From contig PDPG01000042.1 in assembly GCA_002747455.1 (NCBI GenBank), positions 1 to 64,000 on the forward strand: 64,000 nucleotides of DNA, in the 5' to 3' direction. Position 1 is the first letter of the stretch. Each line of letters opens with the position of its first letter. The notes beneath the pieces were generated by a model. The model saw nothing but the letters and a program-made list of their open reading frames with translations. It was not told the origin of the DNA and made no database searches. Made by a program: the position numbers and the translations under genes. The DNA is from Pseudomonadota bacterium (GTDB lineage: Bacteria > Pseudomonadota > Gammaproteobacteria > Thiotrichales > Thiotrichaceae). Positions 47,634-57,264 of the stretch are shown piece after piece.

Positions 47634-48500
47634 TTGCCACAACAAATCTGGATAATCGGCTGCGGGGATATTGGGCAGCGCGTTGTCAAGCAAATCGACA
47701 AGCGATATCAGCATGTGCCACACAAAGTTAATGCACTCATCCAAGGGGAAGCATCTGAGCAGGTGTGCAAAAAACTGGGGTTGACTACCCTGCGATGTGA
47801 CTTGGATAAAATGCCTCATATTGTCGCAGAGCAATTTACAGCGGCTGAGGTTTACTATTTTGTTCCACCACCAAGCACGGCTGATACGGATACCCGACTC
47901 ACCCATTTCCTTAATCAAGTTGGTGCTCACCCCAAACGCATTGTTCTAATCAGCACAACAGGAGTATATGGCGACAGTCAGGGCCAGTGGATAGATGAAG
48001 AAACGACCGTTAATCCGCAAACAGACCGAAGCAAACGACGGCTTTCGGCTGAGAAACAGTTGCAACAATGGGCCGCTCAGCACAACCGTGAATACATTAT
48101 CCTTCGGGTGCCTGGTATTTATGCCAAAGAACGCTTGCCATTAGCGCGCCTCAGAAAAAAACTACCCGTTATCAGAGCCTCCGAAGCGGCCTACACCAAC
48201 CGCATACACGCTGATGATTTAGCTAATATCTGTATTGTTGCGATGCAGAGTCATCTAAGTGGTGAGATATTTAATGTCACGGATGGACACCCCGGAACCA
48301 TGCTGGATTATTTTAATCGAGTCGCTGATTTTGCAGGTCTTGAACGTCCGCCACAAATTAGTCTAGCAGAAGCAAAACAACAACTAAGCGAAGGCATGTT
48401 GTTTTATGCAATGGAATCGCGGCGGATTCGTAATGACAAGCTACTAAATATGCTTAACGTCACGCTGAAATACCCTACTTTGGAGAGTGCGCTAAAGTGA
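47634..48500 (+). CDS. YeeZ-like NAD(P)-dependent epimerase/reductase
   Basis: A 288-residue Rossmann-fold protein. The glycine motif is IWIIGCGDIGQRV, followed by ISTTGVYGDSQGQWIDEETTVNP (SDR-type active-site region with Tyr) and RVPGIYA. This is the extended-SDR YeeZ group, whose substrate is not known. The start is a TTG at 47634 because a strong GAGGAGA lies 5 nt before it and it avoids overlapping the previous gene; the frame is open back to 47583 inside that gene. Confidence 0.85.
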   Translation: MPQQIWIIGCGDIGQRVVKQIDKRYQHVPHKVNALIQGEASEQVCKKLGLTTLRCDLDKMPHIVAEQFTAAEVYYFVPPPSTADTDTRLTHFLNQVGAHPKRIVLISTTGVYGDSQGQWIDEETTVNPQTDRSKRRLSAEKQLQQWAAQHNREYIILRVPGIYAKERLPLARLRKKLPVIRASEAAYTNRIHADDLANICIVAMQSHLSGEIFNVTDGHPGTMLDYFNRVADFAGLERPPQISLAEAKQQLSEGMLFYAMESRRIRNDKLLNMLNVTLKYPTLESALK

Positions 48501-48658
48501 TGTGCCGCTCTGGATGATGTATAATCGCCACTCACTGATTGCCAAGGTGTGTAACATGGGTGGTGGCCTGTTACTTGCTGAACGGTATCAGCGGTGTTTT
48601 GTGGGATCAATGAGCCGAGAGTCTATTCAATAAACTGTTATATATCTAGGATCAAAAT

Positions 48659-49111
48659 ATGAATATGAAAGCCCAAGAATGGTTGGAGAGGGGACGAAGA
48701 TCTGAAGACCCTTTTGATGCATTTAGCAATTTTTGGCGGGGTTTTAATAATCTATACGCAGGGAGGGGCGTTAGGGAGAGTGAGAAAAATTTAATTTCTA
48801 TGTTCTTGGACAAGCATGTTAGCGATGAGGATGCACAATATTTACTTGATACATACACTAAAGAAATAGCATCATTAACGGACAAACCAGTTACCGACAT
48901 GCGTGGTAACGGCAGGGATACAAGCAACTTTATTGCAAAGTTTAAGCAATCGGAGACGGCAGTTGAAAAGCTTATCGCTTTATTTAAGATTATATATCAA
49001 GTGCGTTGTAATCTTGAACATGGTCAAAAATCTCCATCGCGCGAAAGAGACAAAAACCTATGCCTTCACGCTGGGCCGATAATTGCCGAGATTGTAGAAA
49101 AATATGCATAA
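48659..49111 (+). CDS. Small helical protein with a HEPN-like RxxxxH motif
   Basis: A 150-residue, highly helical and charged protein with a good ribosome site (AGGAT). It has FSNFWRGFNNLYAGRG early and IIYQVRCNLEHGQK near residue 120. R-C-N-L-E-H fits the R-x4-H catalytic motif of HEPN RNases, and an N-terminal WRGFNNLY-like helix is also seen in HEPN families. No nucleotidyltransferase partner is adjacent. The gene is AT-rich compared with its neighbours and its stop codon lies in an attC-like sequence, suggesting transfer. Confidence 0.6.
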   Translation: MNMKAQEWLERGRRSEDPFDAFSNFWRGFNNLYAGRGVRESEKNLISMFLDKHVSDEDAQYLLDTYTKEIASLTDKPVTDMRGNGRDTSNFIAKFKQSETAVEKLIALFKIIYQVRCNLEHGQKSPSRERDKNLCLHAGPIIAEIVEKYA

Positions 49112-49193
49112 CGAGCTAATCAACTACACGCCTATGATCCCGGACGGCCTACGCTTCGCTATGTTCCAGCAGCTGGCTACTGAGGCATTAAGC
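49106..49193 (+). other. attC-like cassette junction
   Basis: GCATAACGAGCTAATCAAC begins at the stop codon of the HEPN-like gene, and a GC-richer stretch then ends GCATTAAGC. After the next gene (GNAT) the sequence CTAACAAATCAATCAACC again begins at the stop codon. The two share TAAC-x-A-x3-AATCAAC, like the left half of integron attC sites. The right half matches the core GTTRRRY only imperfectly (ATTAAGC), and no integrase is visible. Confidence 0.4.
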
Positions 49194-49228
49194 CATGTGC
49201 AAAAAACCAATCATAAACGGAAGGTAAA

Positions 49229-49819
49229 ATGTGGTTAAAAGACATAGAGCTTGAATCTCAAACTGTGAAATTAGTCCCTTTGTCTGAAACGCACGCAGAT
49301 GCTTTAGTGGAAGCCGCAACTGATGGGGAACTTTGGAGACTTTGGTTTACATCTGTTCCAAATATAGACAGTATCAACAAATATATCTCAACTGCTTTAG
49401 AGCAAAAAACTAAAGGTCTAACTCTACCTTTTGTGGTGGTAGAAAAATCTAGCGGTCAGGTTATTGGCTCTACTCGGTTTTGTAATGCAGACCCCGTAAA
49501 CCAACGAGTTGAGATTGGTTACACTTGGTATAGAAAAAGCTTTCAACGCTCATCCTGTAACACGGAGTGCAAATTAATGCTTTTAACCCATGCGTTCGAA
49601 ACGCTCAATGTTATTGCGGTTGAGTTTCGAACAAACTGGCATAATCAAGCCTCAAGAGCGGCGATTGCGCGTTTGGGTGCAAAACAGGATGGCGTACTTA
49701 GAAATCATCAAAAAATGGCCAATGGTGGTTATCGGGATACGGTTGTATTTTCAATCATCAATGCAGAATGGTTATCGGTTAAAGAAAGTTTAGAGTTCAA
49801 GCTACGCGCATACAGCTAA
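49229..49819 (+). CDS. GNAT-family (RimJ/RimL-like) N-acetyltransferase
   Basis: The 196-residue protein is a complete GNAT: the N-terminal part has VKLVPLSETHADALVEAA, the acetyl-CoA-binding strand and loop lie in VVEKSSGQVIGSTRF and RVEIGYTWYRKSFQRS, and the C-terminal part contains AVEFRTNWHNQASRAAIARLGAKQDG, a RimJ/RimL hallmark. The substrate (a ribosomal protein N-terminus, small amine or toxin) is unknown. A good ribosome site (GGAAGG) precedes the ATG. Such genes are frequent integron cassettes, consistent with the flanks here. Confidence 0.85.
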   Translation: MWLKDIELESQTVKLVPLSETHADALVEAATDGELWRLWFTSVPNIDSINKYISTALEQKTKGLTLPFVVVEKSSGQVIGSTRFCNADPVNQRVEIGYTWYRKSFQRSSCNTECKLMLLTHAFETLNVIAVEFRTNWHNQASRAAIARLGAKQDGVLRNHQKMANGGYRDTVVFSIINAEWLSVKESLEFKLRAYS

Positions 49820-49827
49820 CAAATCAA

Positions 49828-50889
49828 TCAACCATCACCCAGTGCCAGCCACTCTTCCACCACTTTTTCAGCAGATAAATGCTGTACTGTATCCAGCGCA
49901 GTATCACGACACTTAGTCTGTAAATCATTGTCGAAGTAAAGCCTGTCCATTGCTGCGGTGAGTGCTTCCTGATTCCCACTTTCAACCAACAAGCCATTTT
50001 TTTCGTGCATGACAATCTCGCGTGGGCCGGTCGGGCAGTCTGTCGCAACCACTGGACAGGACAACACCAGGGATTCAATCAATACCATCGGGAAGGCTTC
50101 CGTACGGCTGGATAACACTAAAAACTTTGCGCCACTTAAATATCTAAAGGGGTTGGATTGAACACCCAGCATCATGACCTTGTCACTAAGGGCCAGTTTT
50201 TTTATTTGCTGCTCAAGTTGTGGGCGCATTTCGCCTTCGCCAATCAACAACAAATCGCACTCATCCTTTAGCCTCGAATGAGCGTAGGCATCAATCAATA
50301 AATCCAGACGCTTCACCTCACTTAAACGGCCAAGTGCCATAATATAAGGCCGTTCATGCTGATAAGGCACTTTAGCCTGCTCGATAATTTCTTCAAACGA
50401 TACCAGATTATAAATGCGAGAAACGTGTTTGAATTTATACTCTTCTCGCAACAAAGTCGCCACATCTTCAGAAACAGCAATAATATGTTGTGCTCTGGGA
50501 TAAGTCAGCTTCATCAGAAGCGTCTCATAGGCTCCCAACTCGTGTGGATTGCAATGAACTGACAAGATGGATTTTGAGGAAGCCAAGGCCGTTGGGAAGT
50601 TTGCCGACTCCATAAAGCTGAAAATGTAATCATATTGCTCAGCCCTACAGTGCTTCTTTAAGCGCCAGGTTCTCCTGACAATATTAATTGCTTTTTGCAC
50701 TATCGTATCCTGATCTGGACACTCAAGATTCACCAGTTTGCAAGGGGCTTCCTGATACTGACGGTGACTATCCTGAAAGATGAGGAGCGTAACATCATGT
50801 TTTACCGATAATGCGGCTGCGAGATTGAGCGCGGAACGCTGCCCTCCTCCCAATGCCAGATCCGAAATCACTATGGCTATTTTTTTCAT
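49828..50889 (-). CDS. GT4-family glycosyltransferase
   Basis: A 353-residue GT-B glycosyltransferase. The N-terminal Gly-rich loop is IAIVISDLALGGGQRSALNLAAALS. The C-terminal half has MALGRLSEVKRLDLLIDAYA and the E-x7-E region EAFPMVLIESLVLSCPVVATDCPTGPREIV, typical of GT4. It has no membrane segment and likely adds a sugar to a lipid-linked glycan or LPS core on the cytoplasmic face. The acceptor is unknown. It stands alone between the cassette-like insertion and ppx. Confidence 0.88.
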   Translation of the reverse strand: MKKIAIVISDLALGGGQRSALNLAAALSVKHDVTLLIFQDSHRQYQEAPCKLVNLECPDQDTIVQKAINIVRRTWRLKKHCRAEQYDYIFSFMESANFPTALASSKSILSVHCNPHELGAYETLLMKLTYPRAQHIIAVSEDVATLLREEYKFKHVSRIYNLVSFEEIIEQAKVPYQHERPYIMALGRLSEVKRLDLLIDAYAHSRLKDECDLLLIGEGEMRPQLEQQIKKLALSDKVMMLGVQSNPFRYLSGAKFLVLSSRTEAFPMVLIESLVLSCPVVATDCPTGPREIVMHEKNGLLVESGNQEALTAAMDRLYFDNDLQTKCRDTALDTVQHLSAEKVVEEWLALGDG

Positions 50890-51035
50890 TAACTAACACG
50901 CCAATTTAAATTTTAATTATGACTGTCGGCTGTGTTCCATCTGCGCCGATCCTTAACTCTCGCAGGATAGGCGCGCGTCATTTTTTGTAAAGATCAAGGT
51001 GACAAAGTACCCCTAAGCAGGGATTAACGAGACAA

Positions 51036-52547
51036 CTACTGATAACAAAGGTCGTAGTTGACCTTTTCCAGCCAAGCCTGCTCTCTTTTTAAGTCAGCCT
51101 CCAGCAGCTCCCGCTCAGCCAGCCCCTTTTCGCTAATTAACTGAATACGGTGATCCTCAACCTGTAGCTTGGGTGATAAATCACGGCTGTCCCGCCGCCG
51201 ATGTAACAACACAGATAAACGCAGTAGAATACTCATCCGTATCAGCGTCTCCCGATCATGTTCAGGAATATCTTCAAACTGAGCGTCACGAATTTTACGC
51301 CGGTGAGTTTTCACCAAAGTTGAAATCCACACCTGCTCACGACGCGAGAAGCCCGGCATAAAGGCATATTTAAGAATATAAGCGCCCTGGTAATGGTGTT
51401 TATTATGGGTAATAAGCAAGCCAATTTCGTGCAACTGTGCCGCCCATGACAACAGTGCTCGCTCTTTCTTGGGCAGTGACCATTTTTCGGCAACCTGATC
51501 AAAAAGAACCAGCGCCGTTTTCTGAACCCGCTCAGCGTGGGGGAAATCAATCTGGAAGCGCCCCATCATCTCCTCAATGCTGCGATCACGTACATCCTCA
51601 TGGCAGATCCGTCCCAGCATGTCGTACAGCAGACCTTCACGCAAGGCACCTTCAGAGACAATCATTTCGTCAATATTAAGCGACTCGAACACGGCAATCA
51701 GCACAGCTAAGCCACCCGCATACACAGGCTGCCTGTCTTCACTCAGCCCCGGCAAACTCAGCTTTGTCAGGTGTCCGGCAGTTATCATCAAATCGCGTAA
51801 TTTGTACAACGCATCAAGCGTGATACAAAACGACTCATAACCCAGTGCCTGCAGGATGCTCAAGGTGGTTTTGATGGTGCCAGATGAGCCTATTGCCCGT
51901 GACCAGTTGCCTCTTTCAAAAGCTTGCTGGATGGGTAGTATTTCCAAACGAATCGCAACATCAGCTCTCTCCCAAGCCGTTGCACTCAAATCACCCATTG
52001 CAAAAAAGCGTTGGGTACTACTGGCAGCCCCCACGTCAAGACTTTCCAGCGTTTCGGGAATAAAGTCACGGCCAATAATAAACTCGGTACTACCGCCGCC
52101 AATATCAATCACCAACTGCTTTCGCTGATCGCAGGATAGTGAGTGTGACACACCCAAATAGACCAAACGTGCTTCTTCACGTCCCGAAATAATCTCAATT
52201 GGATGTCCCAGCAACTGACTCCCCTTGCGAATAAAGTCATCCGAGTTTTGCATACGCCGCAAGGTATTCGTTCCTGCAATCCGCACATTTCGAGATTCAA
52301 AATGCCTTAGGCGATCACCAAAGCGTTTCAGACACGCCAACGCCCGCGCCTCATAATCAGGGTCAAGATTGCCCTGCTCGTCTAAGCCACCACGCAAGCG
52401 GATCATTTCTTTTTCTTTATCAATCAGGGTGGGCTTACCACTAGCGTCAATACGCGAGATAATCATGTGGAAGCTGTTTGACCCCAAGTCCACCGCTGCC
52501 AGTGTCTGCCCTGACATGCCTTGATCTAGCAATGTGTTATCCGCCAT
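51036..52547 (-). CDS. ppx: Ppx/GppA exopolyphosphatase
   Basis: The 503-residue protein has the ASKHA phosphate-1 loop AAVDLGSNSFHMII, phosphate-2 VIDIGGGSTEFIIG and GSSGTIKTTL. The C-terminal HD-type domain (SWAAQLHEIGLLITHNKHHYQGAYIL) marks the longer Ppx rather than short forms. It releases phosphate from polyphosphate chains and may also hydrolyse pppGpp. It follows proB by 4 nt in a slyD-obgE-proB-ppx series, not next to the pst operon. Confidence 0.93.
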   Translation of the reverse strand: MADNTLLDQGMSGQTLAAVDLGSNSFHMIISRIDASGKPTLIDKEKEMIRLRGGLDEQGNLDPDYEARALACLKRFGDRLRHFESRNVRIAGTNTLRRMQNSDDFIRKGSQLLGHPIEIISGREEARLVYLGVSHSLSCDQRKQLVIDIGGGSTEFIIGRDFIPETLESLDVGAASSTQRFFAMGDLSATAWERADVAIRLEILPIQQAFERGNWSRAIGSSGTIKTTLSILQALGYESFCITLDALYKLRDLMITAGHLTKLSLPGLSEDRQPVYAGGLAVLIAVFESLNIDEMIVSEGALREGLLYDMLGRICHEDVRDRSIEEMMGRFQIDFPHAERVQKTALVLFDQVAEKWSLPKKERALLSWAAQLHEIGLLITHNKHHYQGAYILKYAFMPGFSRREQVWISTLVKTHRRKIRDAQFEDIPEHDRETLIRMSILLRLSVLLHRRRDSRDLSPKLQVEDHRIQLISEKGLAERELLEADLKREQAWLEKVNYDLCYQ

Positions 52548-52551
52548 AACC

Positions 52552-53682
52552 CTAATCTTCTAATACCAAATTATCACGATGTATTAGCTCTTTCTCACCC
52601 ATATAACCCAAAATATCCTGAATGTTATGGCTAGGCGTTTTACAGATTTTTGCCACATCGCTACTGGAATAATTACACAGACCTCGTGCAACGATCCTGC
52701 CCTCAGCATCTGCACAATCAACCCGATCACCACGCTTAAATTGCCCACTGCAACGCTCCACGCCCACAGGCAATAAACTTTTACCCGATGAACATAGGGC
52801 TGCAACTGCACCGGCATCCAAAAATAACGTACCGTGTGCCTGTGTCTGTCCGGCAATCCACTGTTTGCGTGCAACCAACTTGGTGTCTTCAGGGACTAAT
52901 AATGTGCCCAATGACTCTCCCTGGCGTAGCCTTGATAACACCTGCTTTTCGCGGCCAGAGACAATGACGGTCGCACACCCCGACTTGGCAGCACGTCTTG
53001 CCGCCTGCACCTTTGTTGCCATGCCACCACTACCAATGGCAGTACCAGCAGAACCTGCAAACTGCACAAATTCAGGATCCATTGCAACACCTTCACGAAT
53101 CAATTCTGCATCACCATGATGGCGTGGGTCTTTATCATAAAGGCCTTGTTGATCAGTCAGAATGACCATTAGATCCGCTTCGACCAGGCTGGCAACCACG
53201 GCTCCCAATGTATCGTTATCACCCAAACGAATTTCTTCAAAGGCAACCGTGTCGTTTTCATTCACAATGGGCAACGTTCCCAAGCGAGTCAGGGTACGCA
53301 ACGTATTACGGGCATTGAGATAACGCAGACGGTGGCTAACATCATCATGTGTCAACAGAATTTGCGCAGCCTGTATGCCATATTTCTGAAACTCTGTCTG
53401 ATACGCCTGAATCAGTCCGGTTTGTCCAATGGCTGCGGCGGCTTGAAGCTCCGGCAGTGCTGTTGGCCGACTCACCCAGCCCATGCGACTCATTCCTTCG
53501 GCAATCGAGCCGGAGGAGACCAAGACCATCTCTACACCTTGACGGCGCAATTCAGCCATTTGCCCAGCCCAGTCTGCAATGGCCTGATAGTCCAGCCCTT
53601 TTCCATCCTGAGTCAGTAATGCACTACCTATCTTGACGATCCAGCGTTGGCTTTTTCGGGTGTACTTATCTCTGTTATTCAT
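52552..53682 (-). CDS. proB: Glutamate 5-kinase
   Basis: The 376-residue protein has an amino-acid kinase domain (RWIVKIGSALLTQDGKG, VLVSSGSIAEGM, NENDTVAFEEIRLGDNDTLGAVVAS, GTAIGSGGMATKVQAARRA) and a C-terminal PUA domain (about 280-365). It phosphorylates glutamate in the first step of proline synthesis and is normally feedback-inhibited by proline. obgE-proB adjacency is usual in proteobacteria; the gap is 3 nt. Confidence 0.96.
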   Translation of the reverse strand: MNNRDKYTRKSQRWIVKIGSALLTQDGKGLDYQAIADWAGQMAELRRQGVEMVLVSSGSIAEGMSRMGWVSRPTALPELQAAAAIGQTGLIQAYQTEFQKYGIQAAQILLTHDDVSHRLRYLNARNTLRTLTRLGTLPIVNENDTVAFEEIRLGDNDTLGAVVASLVEADLMVILTDQQGLYDKDPRHHGDAELIREGVAMDPEFVQFAGSAGTAIGSGGMATKVQAARRAAKSGCATVIVSGREKQVLSRLRQGESLGTLLVPEDTKLVARKQWIAGQTQAHGTLFLDAGAVAALCSSGKSLLPVGVERCSGQFKRGDRVDCADAEGRIVARGLCNYSSSDVAKICKTPSHNIQDILGYMGEKELIHRDNLVLED

Positions 53683-53685
53683 AAT

Positions 53686-54732
<1,047 letters not shown>

Positions 54733-54754
54733 TTAAAACCTACAAGGGTATTAT

Positions 54755-55243
54755 TTAGTGCTGGTGGCCACCCGGGCCATGTGGATGACCATGACTGATT
54801 TCTTCTTCAGTCGCCTCCCGCACATCAACCACATCGACATCGAAGTGCAACGTTTCACCAGCCATTGGATGATTTCCATCAATCTTGATGGTATCACCAT
54901 CGACCGCAGCAACGGTAATGATCTCCATGCCCTGATCGGTTTTTGCATGAAACTGTGCCCCTACGACCAAGTCTTCATCGGAGATATTTTCAAACATTTC
55001 ACGAGGAACATCCTGAGTCAGGGTTGGGTTGCGCTCACCATAAGCCTCAGCAGGCGCTACAGAGACAACGACTTTGTCACCCACTTTCTTATTTTCCAGT
55101 GCCTTTTCCAATCCCGGAATCATACCGCCCACACCATGCATGTATAAAAAGGGGTGATTCGCATCGGCGACATCCAAAACCTCATCGTTATCGTCTTTTA
55201 GAGTATAATGCAGGGTTGCAATGGTATTTTTAGCGATGATCAT
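54755..55243 (-). CDS. slyD: SlyD-type FKBP peptidyl-prolyl isomerase
   Basis: From the ATG at 55243 the protein has 162 residues: MIIAKNTIATLHYTLKDDND, YMHGVGGMIPGLEKALENKKVGD, an inserted IF chaperone domain with PREMFENI..AQFHAKTDQG and HPMAGETLHFDVDVVDVREAT, and a short His-rich tail (HGHPHGPGGHQH) that can bind nickel. It folds proline-containing substrates and aids nickel delivery. The frame is open back to 55330 but that extension is not SlyD-like. Confidence 0.92.
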   Translation of the reverse strand: MIIAKNTIATLHYTLKDDNDEVLDVADANHPFLYMHGVGGMIPGLEKALENKKVGDKVVVSVAPAEAYGERNPTLTQDVPREMFENISDEDLVVGAQFHAKTDQGMEIITVAAVDGDTIKIDGNHPMAGETLHFDVDVVDVREATEEEISHGHPHGPGGHQH

Positions 55244-55482
55244 ACTGCTGTCCACACTGAAAAATCCGGGAATTTTGACATATTTGACCCTTGAGCGATA
55301 GTAAATGCGCTTATAAATGCAGCCCATCACTTGGCTTTATCGTTCGTTCGCCATCCGTGGTGCATCTGTGAATGGGTTAATTTAATACAGCTTATCGAGT
55401 GAGACTTCGCAGGAGAACAAACAGAGTGATAGAATACCAACCGAACATGCAAACACCAAAAACATAATAAGAAGGTATATAC

Positions 55483-55887
55483 ATGGCTAAACTATCTGAA
55501 ATCAAAGGAATAACAATCCGTGTTTCCTACGCATTTGAAGCACAGGGAATTAAAACGGTTGAAGCCTTTCTGGAAAGTTGTTCAACAAGAAAAGGGCGGG
55601 AGCAGCTCGCTGAAAGCACCGGGCTATCTCCGAAAGATATTCTAACTTGGGCTAACCGTGCGGACTTGGCGCGAATAAAAGGTATCGCAACGCAAAATGC
55701 TGACTTGCTGGAAGCTGCGGGAGTTGATACCGTTCCGGAATTGGCACAGCGCAATCCTGATAACCTGTACGCAGCAATTCTTGAAGAAAACAACAAGCAT
55801 CGCATCGTATCCAAAATGGCTAGTTTAAATCAGGTAAAGGATTGGGTCGCTCAAGCAAAAGAGCTTCCTCGCGTCATCACTTACTAA
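55483..55887 (+). CDS. DUF4332 helix-hairpin-helix protein
   Basis: A 134-residue soluble protein with two helix-hairpin-helix-like halves: LSEIKGITIRVSYAFEAQGIKTVEAFLE and LARIKGIATQNADLLEAAGVDTVPELAQRNPDNLYAAI. The pattern (KGI..A..L..AGV.TV..L) is that of DUF4332. Such folds often contact DNA or other proteins, but no function is established. A good AGAAGG site precedes the ATG. It stands in its own short unit before waaA. Confidence 0.8.
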   Translation: MAKLSEIKGITIRVSYAFEAQGIKTVEAFLESCSTRKGREQLAESTGLSPKDILTWANRADLARIKGIATQNADLLEAAGVDTVPELAQRNPDNLYAAILEENNKHRIVSKMASLNQVKDWVAQAKELPRVITY

Positions 55888-55925
55888 CCAGCCTCCCGCA
55901 CGAGGCAAGCTTGTATGAAGGTTAA

Positions 55926-57194
55926 TTGCCCGTGTATCGACTGCTTTACTCAACGTTATGGTACCTACTCTGCCCGTTTATATTAATCAAACTGTTATTA
56001 CGCAGCCGCAGTAGCCCTGAATACGCACATAACTGGCGGCAACGTCTCGGGCACGTTCCATGTAAAGCTGGCCCTCGTATTTGGTTGCACGCCGTTTCTG
56101 TTGGTGAGACGGTTGCAGCCAAACCACTGGTCAAAGCCATCATCACGCAATATCCCAAACATTCGCTGTTAATCAGCAATACCACACCCACCGGAATGCA
56201 GACGGCCAAACGCTTGTTTGGTGATAACGTTGAACACTGCTATTGCCCCTACGATCTGCCACATGTCATTTCCCGCTTTCTAAAGCATACCCAACCCGAT
56301 TTGTTGATCATCATGGAAACAGAAATATGGCCAAACTTGCTGCACCAATGTAAGCAGCAGGCTATTCCTGTGATGATCGCCAATGCCCGCTTATCTCCAC
56401 GCTCCACCAAGGGCTACACCAAAGTTCAACGGTTAATTGAAGCGGCTTTGGCGAACGTATCAATCATTGCTTGTCGCAGCCAACAGGATGCAGAACACTT
56501 TCAACAACTGGGGGCGAGCACTAACCAGTTAACGGTGAGCGGGAATATCAAGTTTGATGTGGTACAAGGCATACAGGCAAGCACATCCCCCAATATATTT
56601 ACCAAGTTCCCTCAACAAAAAATACTGGTTGCTGCCAGCACACACCAAGGCGAGGATGAGATCATCCTGGAGATTTTCAAGCAGTTAAGGCAAACATTTC
56701 CTACATTGCAATTAATCTTGGTTCCACGACATCCTGAGCGCTTCAATGATGTTTTCCAGCTCTGTCAACGTGCTGGTCTCTCCACTATACGCCGCAGCGA
56801 CACAATAAAACTAGACTCATCCTGCGATATTATTCTGGGCGACAGTTTGGGTGAAATGGCCATGTGGTACGCCAATGCGGATGTGGTATTTATCGGTGGG
56901 AGCCTGGTTAAAACGGGTGGTCATAACCCGCTGGAGGCTACGGTGTTTGGAGTACCCGTCGTTTCAGGCCCGGCGGTATTTAATTTCCAGGATGTCTTCA
57001 CGGTGCTTTGTGAAGTGAATCTAGCCTGGGTCGAACCAGACTCGCACCACCTAATACAAAGGATAACAAAGCAACTGCAACGAACTGACGAAGACTTAGC
57101 GGCCTTTAAAGAACACGCCAAGCTTACCCTCAGCACAAAGGCTGGTGTCACCGAGCGTCTAATGTCGCAAGTGGCAACTCTTTTGCGTCCTTAA
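55926..57194 (+). CDS. waaA: 3-deoxy-D-manno-octulosonic acid (Kdo) transferase
   Basis: About 422 residues: an N-terminal membrane anchor (YRLLYSTLWYLLCPFILIKLLL), then GPRIWLHAVSVGETVAAKPLV, NTTPTGMQTAKRLFG, HCYCPYDLPHVISRFL, METEIWPNLLHQC and IANARLSPRS, all diagnostic GT30 motifs. The C-terminal half has VFIGGSLVKTGGHNPLEATVFGVPVVSGP. It transfers Kdo from CMP-Kdo to lipid IVA. The start is either TTG at 55926 (AAGG site) or GTG at 55932; both give essentially the same protein. Confidence 0.96.
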   Translation: MPVYRLLYSTLWYLLCPFILIKLLLRSRSSPEYAHNWRQRLGHVPCKAGPRIWLHAVSVGETVAAKPLVKAIITQYPKHSLLISNTTPTGMQTAKRLFGDNVEHCYCPYDLPHVISRFLKHTQPDLLIIMETEIWPNLLHQCKQQAIPVMIANARLSPRSTKGYTKVQRLIEAALANVSIIACRSQQDAEHFQQLGASTNQLTVSGNIKFDVVQGIQASTSPNIFTKFPQQKILVAASTHQGEDEIILEIFKQLRQTFPTLQLILVPRHPERFNDVFQLCQRAGLSTIRRSDTIKLDSSCDIILGDSLGEMAMWYANADVVFIGGSLVKTGGHNPLEATVFGVPVVSGPAVFNFQDVFTVLCEVNLAWVEPDSHHLIQRITKQLQRTDEDLAAFKEHAKLTLSTKAGVTERLMSQVATLLRP

Positions 57195-57264
57195 AATCCC
57201 AACTCCCTCGCCTCGGTAAACCTCATACCTGACGAAATTGAGTCCACCTCTATACAGTCAATCC

